Positions 17,893 through 26,015 of a stretch of DNA of 64,000 bases are shown here, piece after piece; within the stretch, counting starts at the first letter, position 1, and every line of letters begins with the position of its first letter. Below the pieces are notes generated by a model. That model had not been told where the DNA came from. It worked only from the letters and a program-made list of their open reading frames with translations, and ran no database searches. The position numbers and the translations under genes are program-made. Source of the DNA: Acidovorax sp. A1169 (GTDB lineage: Bacteria > Pseudomonadota > Gammaproteobacteria > Burkholderiales > Burkholderiaceae_C); contig NZ_JAUZDX010000011.1 of assembly GCF_030704685.1 (NCBI RefSeq), positions 62,001 to 126,000 on the forward strand. Direction: 5' to 3'.

Positions 17893-18626
17893 CGTGCGCG
17901 TTCCCAGGAGGTTCGTGCCGCCGACAGCCAGCCACGCAATGCGGCCGGTGTCATGCAGCGGTGTTGTGCCAGCGTCGGGCCCTCGCCCACCTTGATGCCC
18001 CAGCCGCCCAGGGCGGTCACGGCGGCAAAGCCGGATTCGTCGGTCACGTCGTCGCCGGCGAATACCGGGATGCGCCCTGCGAACGGCGGCAGCGTCATGA
18101 AATCGGTGATGGCCTGGCCCTTGTGCACCCCGCGCGGTTTGACCTCGAGCACGAACTTGCCGTCCATCAGCTCCACGCCGTGCACGTGCTGCATGGCCGC
18201 CAGCAAGGTGCTGCGGCACAGGTCCTCCAGGTGCGGGGCCAGGCGGTAGTGCAGTGCCACGCTGGCGCGCTTGGGCTCCACCAGCAGGCCTGCGTGCTGC
18301 ACGGCCAGTTGGGTGGCTGCCTGCAGCACGGGCGCCAGATCCGGCGGCACCACGGCGGGGCGCGAGCCATCGGCCAGGCGGTACTGCGAGCCATGCTCGG
18401 ATGCCAGGGGCAGGACCAGAGGGTCGAGAAAGTGGTCGATGTCGGTCTCGCGCCGCCCCGTCACGATGGCCAATGCGCCATCCAGGTGGGTGCTCAGGGC
18501 AGCGAGGGTGGGAACCAGCCCCGCAGAGATGCGCACGGCCTCGGGCCGGGGCGCCATCTCGGTGAGCGTGCCGTCGAAATCCAGAAAGAGCGCATGGGCC
18601 GTTGTCAAAAAGGGAAGCAGCTGCAT
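17889..18626 (-). CDS. otsB: Trehalose-6-phosphate phosphatase
   Basis: This is a HAD-type phosphatase that removes phosphate from trehalose-6-phosphate. The 245-residue product has motif I FLDFDGTLTEMAPRP near the N-terminus, motif II IVTGR, GSQYRLADG, the VKPRGVHKGQAI lysine and motif IV PVFAGDDVTDESGF. ATG 18626 gives the typical length and start; the frame is open further upstream without homology. It is the first gene of the trehalose unit and its stop overlaps the GH15 start. Confidence 0.92.
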   Translation of the reverse strand: MQLLPFLTTAHALFLDFDGTLTEMAPRPEAVRISAGLVPTLAALSTHLDGALAIVTGRRETDIDHFLDPLVLPLASEHGSQYRLADGSRPAVVPPDLAPVLQAATQLAVQHAGLLVEPKRASVALHYRLAPHLEDLCRSTLLAAMQHVHGVELMDGKFVLEVKPRGVHKGQAITDFMTLPPFAGRIPVFAGDDVTDESGFAAVTALGGWGIKVGEGPTLAQHRCMTPAALRGWLSAARTSWERAR

Positions 18627-18862
18627 GTGGCGGCACCTTAGCAGACAGCTGGGTGGCCTGCCAGCGCGTGGGGGTGGCGTGTGCAGGGGCCTGCTGGCCT
18701 GGGAGAGTGCCCGAAAACCCGCGCCAGCATTGGGGTGTTCAGCTGCCAGGGGCTTGCAAAGAGCGCTTTCGGGCCCCATTGTCACAAGATGAAAAGGGTG
18801 TTTGTCTTACAAGCAAGTGCCCCGTTGCCAGCACACGCTCAGCGTACCCATGGAGATCTTGC

Positions 18863-19300
18863 GTGACCGAAGAAGCCCCCCACATCGTCTGCCCCCACTG
18901 CCACACCACCAACCGCGTCCAGCGCGCCGATTTGGGGCAAGCCCCCGATTGCGGCAGCTGCCACCAGCCCCTTTTTGCTGGGGCGCCCGTGGCGCTGGAT
19001 GCGGCCTCGTTCGACAAGCACGTGGGCCGCAGCCACCTGCCCGTGGTGGTGGATTTCTGGGCCCCCTGGTGCGGCCCTTGCCTGCAGATGGCACCAGCCT
19101 TTGCCCAGGCGGCGCGTGACCTGGAGCCCCAGGTGCAACTGGCCAAGCTTGACACCGAGGCCCACCAGGCGATTGCAGGCCGCTTCGGCATCCGCAGCAT
19201 TCCCACCATGATCGTGTTCAAGGAGGGCCGCGAGGCGGCACGCATTTCCGGCGCGATGAACGCCAGCGACATTGCGCGCTGGGTGCGCAGCGTCAGCTGA
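18863..19300 (+). CDS. trxC: Thioredoxin 2 (zinc-containing TrxC)
   Basis: This disulfide reductase has 145 residues. An N-terminal zinc finger has two Cys pairs, CPHC (10-13) and CGSC (30-33), followed by a thioredoxin domain with the active site FWAPWCGPC (Cys70 and Cys73) and the cis-Pro loop IRSIPTMIVF. I chose GTG 18863 because GGAGA lies about six bases upstream and it yields the family N-terminus; the longer open frame upstream has no homology. It faces away from otsB and converges on the bufferin operon with 24 bases between stops. TrxC is linked to oxidative stress. Confidence 0.9.
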   Translation: MTEEAPHIVCPHCHTTNRVQRADLGQAPDCGSCHQPLFAGAPVALDAASFDKHVGRSHLPVVVDFWAPWCGPCLQMAPAFAQAARDLEPQVQLAKLDTEAHQAIAGRFGIRSIPTMIVFKEGREAARISGAMNASDIARWVRSVS

Positions 19301-19324
19301 CCCTGCCCTGCCCGAGGGGCGGCA

Positions 19325-19807
19325 TCAGCGGATGCCGAGAACCCGGTCCAGCGAGAGGTTGCCCGCGCCACGCCCTGCGATGTACAGCAGCAGCCCCGCC
19401 CACGACAGGTGGGTAGGCCAGGCATCGGGGTAGACAAAGATCTGGATCACCAGCGTCATGCCCAGCAGCGCCAGGGCCGACAGCCGCGTGCACAGCCCCA
19501 GCACCAGCAGCACGGGGAACACATGTTCGGCCACCGTGGCCATCTGCGCCGCCAGTTCGGGCGGCAGCAGGGGCAGCTTGTACTCCTCGCGAAACAGCAG
19601 GTAGGCGCTGTCCGAAATGGTGAACCAGCCCTCGACCTTGGTGCGTGCCGACATCCAGAAGATCGCTGCGATGCCCACCCGGTTCACCAGGGCCAGCAGG
19701 CTGTGGGGCGTGAGCCAGACCAGGGCATCGGCCAGCCGGCCCATCCAATGGCGTGGCCCGGTGGCGGATACGGTGGGCGTGACCTGGGGGAAGGGGGTGG
19801 TGTTCAT
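19325..19807 (-). CDS. DoxX-family membrane protein of the bufferin operon
   Basis: The 160-residue protein has four hydrophobic helices (including [19 protein letters not shown] and [20 protein letters not shown]) and the DoxX pattern of a Gly-rich second half. It is the last gene of the operon: its ATG overlaps the stop of the DUF2063 gene. In the comparable gig operon of Cupriavidus and buf operons of Caulobacter a DoxX gene occupies the same place (from memory). A role in electron supply or membrane delivery for the peptide-modifying enzyme has been suggested but not established. Confidence 0.8.
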   Translation of the reverse strand: MNTTPFPQVTPTVSATGPRHWMGRLADALVWLTPHSLLALVNRVGIAAIFWMSARTKVEGWFTISDSAYLLFREEYKLPLLPPELAAQMATVAEHVFPVLLVLGLCTRLSALALLGMTLVIQIFVYPDAWPTHLSWAGLLLYIAGRGAGNLSLDRVLGIR

Positions 19808-20586
19808 GGGTTGTCCTCGTCAAGATGGGGTGGGGCGCACAGCGCGCCGGCCTGCAGCAACTGCGCCATCAGCGCGCCCAGGTCGGCGCCGGGTTCTGCC
19901 TGCTGGGCATGGGCTGCAGCCGGCTCCAGGGGCAGTGCCGCAGCGCAGGCGTCCAGGAAGGCGATGCCCGCGCGTGCCAGCGGCATCCACTGCACGCCCC
20001 CCTCGGGGCGGGTGAGCAGGGCGCCGTCGCCCTGCCACTGCAGCTCGGCATCCAGAGGTGTGCCCTCGCGCTGGCGTTGCCAGAGGGTGCTGGCCGGGTG
20101 CTCCTCGCTCCAGGCCCAGCGCGCGGCGGGGTGCGGTGCCAGGCGCAGGCCGGACAGCGCTTCGGGCGATTGCCGGGCCAGCCAGGCAGCGTCCAGCAGG
20201 GGGGCATCGGCCGCCAGGTGGCTTTCGGTCCAGCAGCGGTCCAGCCGCGCCACGGCAGGCAGGTAGGGCAGGCCGGCGGCCGCTTCGAAGCCTTGCAGAA
20301 AGTGTGCAAAGCCTTCGCCATAGGCCATGAGCCGGCCATCCGTCGGCGGCCGGGCCTGAACGAACAGGCCTGCGGCCGCGCGGAACCATTCTTCGCCCAC
20401 CAGCGCGCAGACGGTGGGGTAGTTGGCCTGCAGCGCATTGATGCAGGCCTTGTGCACGGTATTGCGGTACACGGCGAAGCCGGGCTGGGACCGCAGGGCG
20501 GACAGCCAGGGTGCGGTGTCCGCTGGGTGGGCGCCCTGGGGCATCAGTGCGGCGGCCAGGCCATCCTGGAAGGTGCTCAGCTGCAT
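19804..20586 (-). CDS. bufC: DUF2063 partner protein of the MNIO enzyme (BufC/GigB type)
   Basis: The 260-residue protein opens with [16 protein letters not shown] and continues with [33 protein letters not shown], shown here as GFAVYRNTV and [19 protein letters not shown], the DUF2063 signature (YRN plus L-x-x-x-YP-x-V). It then has the FARFL-like region [14 protein letters not shown]. Such proteins recruit the precursor peptide to the DUF692 enzyme. ATG 20586 lies ten bases inside the end of the DUF692 gene, so the two are co-translated. Confidence 0.85.
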   Translation of the reverse strand: MQLSTFQDGLAAALMPQGAHPADTAPWLSALRSQPGFAVYRNTVHKACINALQANYPTVCALVGEEWFRAAAGLFVQARPPTDGRLMAYGEGFAHFLQGFEAAAGLPYLPAVARLDRCWTESHLAADAPLLDAAWLARQSPEALSGLRLAPHPAARWAWSEEHPASTLWQRQREGTPLDAELQWQGDGALLTRPEGGVQWMPLARAGIAFLDACAAALPLEPAAAHAQQAEPGADLGALMAQLLQAGALCAPPHLDEDNP

Positions 20587-21416
20587 GGCAGGGCCTCGGT
20601 GAGCGCCGCGTGGGCGCGGCCGCGCTCGGCGAGCAGCACCTCGAGCGCTGGCAACTGGTCGTCGCGCTCGATCAGGGTGGGCAGCGGGCCGGTGGCGGCA
20701 ATCACGCGCTGGTACAGGGCCCACACGGCATCGGCCACCGGGGCATCGTGGCTGTCGATCAACAGGGCCTCGCCCAACTCGGGGTCGGCATGGTGGCCGG
20801 CCAGGTGGATCTCGGCCACGGCGTGCAGGGGAAAGGCGCCGAGGTAATCCTCGGCACGGGTGCCCAGGTTGTGCGCGCTGATGTAGACGTTGTTCACGTC
20901 CAGCAGCAACTGGCAGCCGGTGCGCTGCACCAGCTCGGCCAGAAAGTCGGTCTCGGCCCAGTCATGGCCATCGATGTGCAGGTAGTGCGTGGGGTTCTCG
21001 ACGGCGATGGGGCGCTGCAGCACGTCCTGCGTGCGGGCGATGTTGGCGGCAATGCGCGCCAGCGCCGCATGGGTGCGCGGAAACGGCAGCAGGTCTGGCA
21101 GGTAGTGCCCGCGCCACGTGGACCAGGCCAGGTGCTCGGAGACTATGGCCGGCTCTATGCGCCGCGCCAGGGCGGCCAGCCGTGCCAGGTGCGCTTCGTC
21201 GGGCGGCGCATCGGCTGCCAGCGACAGCGACACCCCGTGCAGCGCCACCGGGTGCTGCGCACGGATCGCATCGAGCCAGGCCAGGCGCGGCCCGCCCTCG
21301 GCCAGGTAGTTCTCGGGGTGCACCTCCCACCACAGCCCCGGGTCCGTGCACTGCACGGCCTGCGCGTAGTGCTGGGGCTTGAGCCCCAGGCCGGCGGTGA
21401 GGTGTGCGGCTGCCAT
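20577..21416 (-). CDS. bufB: DUF692/MNIO multinuclear iron enzyme (BufB/GigA type)
   Basis: This 279-residue TIM-barrel enzyme belongs to the family that modifies cysteines in RiPP precursors using bound iron. Visible family segments are AGLGLKPQHYAQ, WWEVHPENYL, VALHGVSLSL, VSEHLAWS, the metal-ligand stretches IAVENPTHYL and LLLDVNNVYISAHN, and AEIHLAGHH with a following DSHD. ATG 21416 gives the usual start; an open frame extends upstream without homology. It lies 26 bases after the precursor gene. Bufferin work assigns it conversion of core Cys to thiooxazole; here that is inferred. Confidence 0.9.
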   Translation of the reverse strand: MAAAHLTAGLGLKPQHYAQAVQCTDPGLWWEVHPENYLAEGGPRLAWLDAIRAQHPVALHGVSLSLAADAPPDEAHLARLAALARRIEPAIVSEHLAWSTWRGHYLPDLLPFPRTHAALARIAANIARTQDVLQRPIAVENPTHYLHIDGHDWAETDFLAELVQRTGCQLLLDVNNVYISAHNLGTRAEDYLGAFPLHAVAEIHLAGHHADPELGEALLIDSHDAPVADAVWALYQRVIAATGPLPTLIERDDQLPALEVLLAERGRAHAALTEALPCS

Positions 21417-21442
21417 GGCGCGGGTCTGGTGGTGAACGAAGA

Positions 21443-21730
21443 TCAGCTCTTCATGGGCGTCAGCGTGCCCATGCCCTTGGGCGTCTTGATCGAGGCGCAG
21501 GTGCCTGCGGGCACGAACTTCCAGGCATTGGCCTGGTAGTCCACCTTGGAGGTGCCGGCACAGGTGGTGCCGGCGCCGGCGGCGCAATCGTTCTTGCCGG
21601 CCATGGACACGCCATAGCACTTTTCCATGGCGGGCTTGGCAGCTTCTGCGGGCTTGGTCTGTGCAATGGCTGCGCCGGATGCGAGTGCGGCAAGGGCCAG
21701 GGCGCCGAGGCTGAGAGTGCGTGAGGTCAT
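21443..21730 (-). CDS. bufA: Bufferin-like precursor peptide (DUF2282)
   Basis: The 95-residue precursor has a cleavable signal (about residues 1-23, hydrophobic [18 protein letters not shown] then Q), a short Lys/Ala-rich linker and a core with exactly four Cys: EKCYG (38), KNDC (49), TTC (57) and AGTC (78). This is the DUF2282 pattern, including [16 protein letters not shown] and WKFVPAGTC. In characterised bufferins the modified peptide is exported to the periplasm and binds copper; the same chemistry is inferred here. It is the first gene of the four-gene operon, with the SigF-type promoter 90-117 bases upstream. Confidence 0.88.
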   Translation of the reverse strand: MTSRTLSLGALALAALASGAAIAQTKPAEAAKPAMEKCYGVSMAGKNDCAAGAGTTCAGTSKVDYQANAWKFVPAGTCASIKTPKGMGTLTPMKS

Positions 21731-21819
21731 GTCGGAATCTCCGTAAAGCTGAAGGGTTTGTGGAACAGACCGGATGGATCGCCGGGTGCGGATGCGCCGT
21801 GGCTACCGATCTGCGTTGT

Positions 21820-21847
21820 AATTCGCGCTGTCTGGCGGCCGGGTTAC
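21820..21847 (-). promoter_or_regulatory. SigF-type ECF promoter of the bufferin operon
   Basis: The minus strand reads GTAACC (21847-21842), a 16-base spacer and CGAATT (21825-21820). This matches the GTAACC/CGAAT motif known for Caulobacter SigF targets. It lies upstream of the precursor gene and points towards it, leaving an untranslated leader of about 80-90 bases. Confidence 0.85.
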
Positions 21848-21890
21848 ACCAGCTCCATCAGAAATCAAAAAAAGTTTTTTTGCACCCGCT

Positions 21891-21918
21891 GTAACCCGCA
21901 GGGCTGGCACTGCGAATA
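21891..21918 (+). promoter_or_regulatory. SigF-type ECF promoter of the sigma/anti-sigma operon (autoregulation)
   Basis: The plus strand reads GTAACC (21891-21896), a 16-base spacer and CGAATA (21913-21918), 17 bases before the sigma-factor ATG. The motif and spacing equal those of the divergent promoter on the other strand. The -35 boxes of the two promoters are 43 bases apart, back to back. GAGGGAG follows as ribosome binding site. Confidence 0.85.
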
Positions 21919-21935
21919 CCTGTGAGGGAGAAAAC

Positions 21936-22481
21936 ATGGAGATAGAAGAGAGGCTGCGTGGGTTGCTGCTGCTGGGCCTGGATGCCGACGCGGTCGCCTA
22001 CCAGCGGTTTTTGAAGGAGCTGAGCGCGCACCTGCGGGCTTTTCTGCGCAGGCGGCTGTCGCAGCGGCCCGACGAGGTGGAAGACCTGGTGCAGGAGACC
22101 TTGCTGGCCGTGCACAACCAGCGCCATACCTACCGGCCCGACATGCCGGTGACGGCCTGGGCGCATGCAATCGCGCGCTACAAGCTCATCGACTGGCTGC
22201 GCTCGCACCGGGTGAAGGGAGCGTTGAATGACACGCTGGACGAGGAGGCGGGCGAACTCTTCTCCACCAGCGACAGCGAGGCGGCCGAAGCCCGGCGCGA
22301 CCTGGGGAAACTGCTGGAGACGCTGCCCGACCGCCAGCGCCTGCCCATCGTGCATGTGAAGCTCGAAGGGCTGTCGGTGGTGGAGACGGCACAACTCACG
22401 GGGCTGTCGGAATCGGCAGTCAAAATCGGCGTACACCGGGGGCTCAAGGCCCTGGCCGCCAAGATCAGGGGAATGGCATGA
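21936..22481 (+). CDS. sigF: ECF sigma factor, SigF type
   Basis: The 181-residue protein has sigma region 2 ([21 protein letters not shown] region, [19 protein letters not shown]) and region 4 ([19 protein letters not shown], then [21 protein letters not shown]), with no region 1 or 3, as in ECF factors. It is followed by a DUF1109 anti-sigma gene that overlaps its stop, which defines the SigF/NrsF group. In Caulobacter this group responds to chromate, cadmium and copper and drives bufferin genes. The matching promoter motif upstream of both operons indicates autoregulation and control of the bufferin genes. Confidence 0.9.
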   Translation: MEIEERLRGLLLLGLDADAVAYQRFLKELSAHLRAFLRRRLSQRPDEVEDLVQETLLAVHNQRHTYRPDMPVTAWAHAIARYKLIDWLRSHRVKGALNDTLDEEAGELFSTSDSEAAEARRDLGKLLETLPDRQRLPIVHVKLEGLSVVETAQLTGLSESAVKIGVHRGLKALAAKIRGMA

Positions 22482-23119
22482 GAACCGAAGAATTGATCCA
22501 GTTGCTGGCCACGGATGCCGGCCCTGTGCCTGCACGGGACATAGAGCAGCGCTTTGCCATGGCTTCGGTGGCAGGCATCGCAGGCGCGGGCGTGCTCATG
22601 GTCGCATTGTTTGGCGTGCGCCAAGACCTGGTGCAGACCATGGGCCTGCCCATGTTCTGGGGCAAGATGGTGTTTGCGGCTGCGCTGGCCGCCGCCGGCG
22701 TGGCGCTGCTGCGCCGCATGGCGCGGCCGGGCATGGCCGTGGGCCATGCGGCCGCGTTGCTGGCCGTACCTCCTTTGGTGCTGTGGGCCATGGCGGCGGG
22801 CACCCTGTCGCAGGCCGAGCCGGCCGAGCGCATGGCACTCATCCTGGGCAGCACCTGGCGCAGTTGCCCGTTCAACATCGCACTGCTGTCGGTGCCGGCT
22901 TTCATCGCCAGCTTCTGGGCCCTGAAAGGGGCGGCCCCAACGCGCCTGGCCTGGGCCGGTGCGGGGGCCGGCCTGCTGTCCGGGGCGCTCGGGGCGCTGG
23001 TCTATGCATTGCACTGCCCCGAGATGGCCAGCCCCTTCCTCGCCGTGTGGTACCTCGCCGGCATGGCCCTGCCCACGGCGCTGGGCGCCGTGCTCGGCCC
23101 TCGCCTGCTGCGCTGGTAA
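22478..23119 (+). CDS. nrsF: NrsF-like DUF1109 membrane anti-sigma factor
   Basis: The 213-residue inner-membrane protein has a short cytoplasmic N-terminus ([14 protein letters not shown]) and about six hydrophobic helices. Two cysteines stand in the conserved positions: TWRSCPFN (130) and ALHCPE (180). These correspond to the pair that, in Caulobacter NrsF, is needed to sense metal or oxidative stress and release SigF (from memory). Its start overlaps the sigma-factor stop (ATGA). It converges on cca with four bases between stops. Confidence 0.88.
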   Translation: MRTEELIQLLATDAGPVPARDIEQRFAMASVAGIAGAGVLMVALFGVRQDLVQTMGLPMFWGKMVFAAALAAAGVALLRRMARPGMAVGHAAALLAVPPLVLWAMAAGTLSQAEPAERMALILGSTWRSCPFNIALLSVPAFIASFWALKGAAPTRLAWAGAGAGLLSGALGALVYALHCPEMASPFLAVWYLAGMALPTALGAVLGPRLLRW

Positions 23120-23123
23120 GGCC

Positions 23124-24365
23124 TCAGGCGGGGTTGGCTCCAAGCCACTGCGCCACGGCTTGTACCCGGGCTTGGTGGATCAGGTCGCCGACCTGCGGGC
23201 CGGCCAGGCCTTTCGCTGCGGCTTTCGCTGCAATGTCGCGCGTGACCACCGACTGCGCTGCGGCCAGCACGGCCAGCAGGCGTGGGCGCTGGGGGTAGGC
23301 GTTCTCTTCCATGCCCAGCCGGCCGCGCGCATCGCACTCGCAGGCCAGCAAAATGTCGGGCAGCCGGCCCGGCTTGCGCAGCGCGTCGCAGCGCTCCAGC
23401 AGGCGCACCAGCGGTGCCGCGCCCAGCTCGCCGCTGCGGTGGATGTTGCCGTGCTCGCGCGCCACCACGTCGGCGATCTCGCGGCAGTCCACGGGCACGC
23501 GCAGGCGCTCGGCCACATCGTGCAGCAGCTCGGCGCTGCGCCGCTCGTGGTCGATGTGGCGCGGCAGCATATCGGCCGGTGTCGTGCCCTTGCCCAGGTC
23601 GTGCGCCAGGCAGGCAAAGCGCACGGTGAGCGGGGCATCAAGCCGCGCCGCCATGTCCAGCACCATCATCAGGTGGACGCCGGTGTCCACCTCGGGATGG
23701 TGCTCGGCGCGCTGGGGCACGCCCCACAGGCGCGCCACCTCGGGCAGCAGCACCTGCAAGGCGCCGCAGTCGCGCAGCACCTCGAACATGCGCGAGGGCT
23801 TGGCCTCCATCAGCCCGCGCGCCAGCTCCTGCCACACGCGCTCGGGCACCAGGTGGTCCGCCTCGCCCTCGTTCACCATCTGGCGCATCAGCTCCAATGT
23901 CTCGGGCGCCACTGTGAAGTCGGTGAAGCGCGCCGCAAAACGCGCCAGCCGCAGGATACGCACCGGGTCTTCCCGAAAGGCCTCGGTCACATGGCGCAGT
24001 AGGCGCGCCTGCAGGTCCTTGCGTCCGCCGTACGGGTCGATCAGGGTGGCCGGATCTTCGGGGTTCTGGGCGATGGCATTGATGGTCAGGTCGCGGCGCG
24101 AGAGGTCTTCCTCCAGCGTCACCTCGGGCGAGCTTTCCACCACGAAGCCGCGGTAGCCGCGCCCGCTCTTGCGCTCGGTGCGGGCGAGCGCATACTCCTC
24201 GCGCGTCTCGGGGTGCAGGAAGACCGGGAAATCGCGGCCCACGGCTAGGTAGCCACCTGCCAGCATCTGTTCGGGCGTGGCGCCCACCACCACCCAGTCG
24301 TGGTCGTTCACGGGGCGCCCGAGCAGCGCATCGCGCACGGCGCCCCCTACCATGTAGATTTGCAT
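23124..24365 (-). CDS. cca: CCA-adding tRNA nucleotidyltransferase with HD domain
   Basis: This enzyme adds or repairs the 3' CCA of tRNAs. The 413-residue product has the class II nucleotidyltransferase head ([22 protein letters not shown], with the catalytic Asp pair in NDHDW), [22 protein letters not shown], and a C-terminal HD phosphohydrolase domain ([19 protein letters not shown] and CLAHDLGKG). The length and domain set equal the gammaproteobacterial bifunctional Cca. It is divergent from the hypothetical gene at 24447 with an 81-base gap. Confidence 0.93.
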   Translation of the reverse strand: MQIYMVGGAVRDALLGRPVNDHDWVVVGATPEQMLAGGYLAVGRDFPVFLHPETREEYALARTERKSGRGYRGFVVESSPEVTLEEDLSRRDLTINAIAQNPEDPATLIDPYGGRKDLQARLLRHVTEAFREDPVRILRLARFAARFTDFTVAPETLELMRQMVNEGEADHLVPERVWQELARGLMEAKPSRMFEVLRDCGALQVLLPEVARLWGVPQRAEHHPEVDTGVHLMMVLDMAARLDAPLTVRFACLAHDLGKGTTPADMLPRHIDHERRSAELLHDVAERLRVPVDCREIADVVAREHGNIHRSGELGAAPLVRLLERCDALRKPGRLPDILLACECDARGRLGMEENAYPQRPRLLAVLAAAQSVVTRDIAAKAAAKGLAGPQVGDLIHQARVQAVAQWLGANPA

Positions 24366-24446
24366 GATCCGAGTTTAGCGAAGCCTGCCATGGCGGTGAC
24401 CGCCTCGCCGCCGTATAGTGCGCCCTCACTCGCCCACGCCCGCACC

Positions 24447-24902
24447 ATGTCCATCTCCTCCTCCCTCACCATCGCCCAGCTCAATCCCGACGGCAGCGTG
24501 CCGGTGCCCACCCCTTCCGATGCGGCTGCCAATGCGGCTGCGGAGGCCTTGCAGCGCGAAGTGCAGTTCGAGGCCCTGCAGGCCAAGGTGGAGGAGCTGC
24601 AGGAGATCCTGGCAAAGCCGCTTACCGAAATCCTGGCCGACCGCGAGAAATTCAAGGAGGCCGCAGCCGCCTGGGATTCCTTCGGGGCCATGTGGATGCT
24701 GTCCCAGCGCGCGATGAAGCGTGTGGCGCTGGACCTGGCTGCACAGCAGGGCGTGAGCGAGGAGGAGGTGGTCGCCCGCGCCATGCGCCATGCCACCGAT
24801 GTGCTCAATGGCGATGGCGAGAACCTGGGCGGCACCATCGCCGAGGCCCAGTTGGCGCATATTGCGCGGCACCGGCCCCTGTTGCGCAAGCAGTTTCGCT
24901 AG
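24447..24902 (+). CDS. Hypothetical protein with a coiled-coil-like centre
   Basis: I do not recognise this 151-residue protein. After a Pro/Thr-rich start there is an Ala/Glu/Leu-rich helical stretch (about 33-75, EALQREVQFEALQAKVEELQ) that could form a coiled coil. A second helical part includes AWDSFGAMWMLSQRAMKRVA. No membrane segment or metal motif is present. ATG 24447 is the first start that avoids overlap with divergent cca. Its TAG stop shares the palindrome CTAG with the stop of the convergent NIPSNAP gene. Confidence 0.6.
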   Translation: MSISSSLTIAQLNPDGSVPVPTPSDAAANAAAEALQREVQFEALQAKVEELQEILAKPLTEILADREKFKEAAAAWDSFGAMWMLSQRAMKRVALDLAAQQGVSEEEVVARAMRHATDVLNGDGENLGGTIAEAQLAHIARHRPLLRKQFR

Positions 24903-25207
24903 GAAAACACCGGCCGGAAAAAGCTGCGCTCGTAGCTCACGATGCAACCCGTCTCTTCCGCATAGCGGAACGCGGCCTGGCATTCGGCATCTTCCATCGA
25001 CCGGTTGCGGTAGACCTCGTACGAGGCCAGGCTGTCGAAGGTGAACAGCGCCAGCGCAATGTTGTTTGCGCCCTCGCTGGGCATGAAATAGCCATGGTGC
25101 TGGCCGCCGAATTTCTCGACCAGCGGGATCCACAGCTTGCCGTAGTGCTCGAATTCCTTGAGCTTTCGGGTGTCGAGCACGTAGCGCAGGTAGATGGTGA
25201 CGGCCAT
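24899..25207 (-). CDS. NIPSNAP-family protein
   Basis: The 102-residue product starts MAVTIYLRYVLDTRKLKEFEHY and contains HHGYFMPSEGANNIALALF and FDSLASYEVYR, the dimeric alpha/beta-barrel pattern of NIPSNAP proteins. The biological role of bacterial members is unknown. It follows the GST gene by ten bases on the same strand and is probably co-transcribed with it. The second half has a YAEETGCIVSYERSFFRPV stretch typical of the family end. Confidence 0.75.
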   Translation of the reverse strand: MAVTIYLRYVLDTRKLKEFEHYGKLWIPLVEKFGGQHHGYFMPSEGANNIALALFTFDSLASYEVYRNRSMEDAECQAAFRYAEETGCIVSYERSFFRPVFS

Positions 25208-25217
25208 GCGCTTCTCC

Positions 25218-25904
25218 TCAAACGTGGCGCAGGCGGTAGGGCTCCTCGAAGTCGAGGAAATCCTTCTCGGCCAGGGCGTCGTCGATCCAGGCCTTGACGC
25301 CGGGCAGATTGCGCACGCGTTCTACATAGGCGGCGATCTGCGGCGGCAAGGGCAGGGCGTAGCTGTGCAGGCGCATGCACACCGGGGCGAAGTAGGCGTC
25401 GGCAATGGTGAATTCGCCGAACAACAGCGGGCCGCCGTGCTCCTTCAGCAGGGCGCTCCACATCTCGACCAGGCGCGCTACGTCAGCGCGCACGCCGGCC
25501 TTGTCGCGCCAGATCAGGGCGCCGGTTTCGGCCAGGTCGGCCTCGATGTTCATGGGGCAGTTGCCGCGCAGGGCAGTGAAGCCGCTGTGCATCTCGGCGC
25601 ATACGCTGCGCGCGCGGGCACGCGCCTTGGCGTCGGCAGGCCAGAGCTTCTTGTCGGGATGGGTTTCGGCCAAGTACTCGGCGATGGCCAGGGTGTCCCA
25701 GACGACCAGGTCGGCATCCACCAGCACCGGCACCTTGCCGGTGGGGCTCACGGGGCCCATGACCCGCTTGAACTCCGAATCGGCTTCGAAACTGTCGAAG
25801 CGCACGCGGATTTCTTCAAAGTCTATGCCGGCCTGGCGCAGCAGCACCCAGGGGCGCATGGACCACGAGGAATAGTTCTTGTTGCCGATGTAGAGCTGGG
25901 GCAT
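25218..25904 (-). CDS. Glutathione S-transferase
   Basis: The 228-residue cytosolic GST has an N-terminal thioredoxin-like domain starting QLYIGNKNYSSWSMRPWVLL, where Ser12 and Ser13 are candidate glutathione-activating residues. It has cis-Pro in GKVPVLVDADLVVWDTLAIA and a C-terminal all-helical domain (LLFGEFTIADAYFAPVCMRL). ATG 25904 is chosen because it aligns with the family start; a longer frame runs into the 6S terminator region. The substrate is unknown. It shares a transcript with the NIPSNAP gene. Confidence 0.87.
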   Translation of the reverse strand: MPQLYIGNKNYSSWSMRPWVLLRQAGIDFEEIRVRFDSFEADSEFKRVMGPVSPTGKVPVLVDADLVVWDTLAIAEYLAETHPDKKLWPADAKARARARSVCAEMHSGFTALRGNCPMNIEADLAETGALIWRDKAGVRADVARLVEMWSALLKEHGGPLLFGEFTIADAYFAPVCMRLHSYALPLPPQIAAYVERVRNLPGVKAWIDDALAEKDFLDFEEPYRLRHV

Positions 25905-25973
25905 GGGATACCTGTTGAAAAGACCGGAAGGGAAGCCCGCCATGCTAGCGCGGGTCGCGGCAACCGGCGATGC

Positions 25974-26015
25974 GAAAACGGGGCCCCAATGATGCGCAAC
26001 GCGCATCATTGGGGC
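25974..26015 (-). terminator. Rho-independent terminator of the 6S RNA
   Basis: A perfect 15-base stem (26015-26001 with 25997-25983, arm GCCCCAATGATGCGC) closes on a three-base loop. On the minus strand it is followed by CCCGTTTT. It lies directly after the 3' end of the proposed 6S RNA and before the GST gene. Confidence 0.8.

Noticed and set aside
16072-18636. Single 854-codon minus-strand frame suggesting an OtsB-GH15 fusion
   Set aside because: The upstream 250 codons are in a different frame from the real otsB and have no homology; otsB itself ends in an ATGA overlap with the GH15 start.
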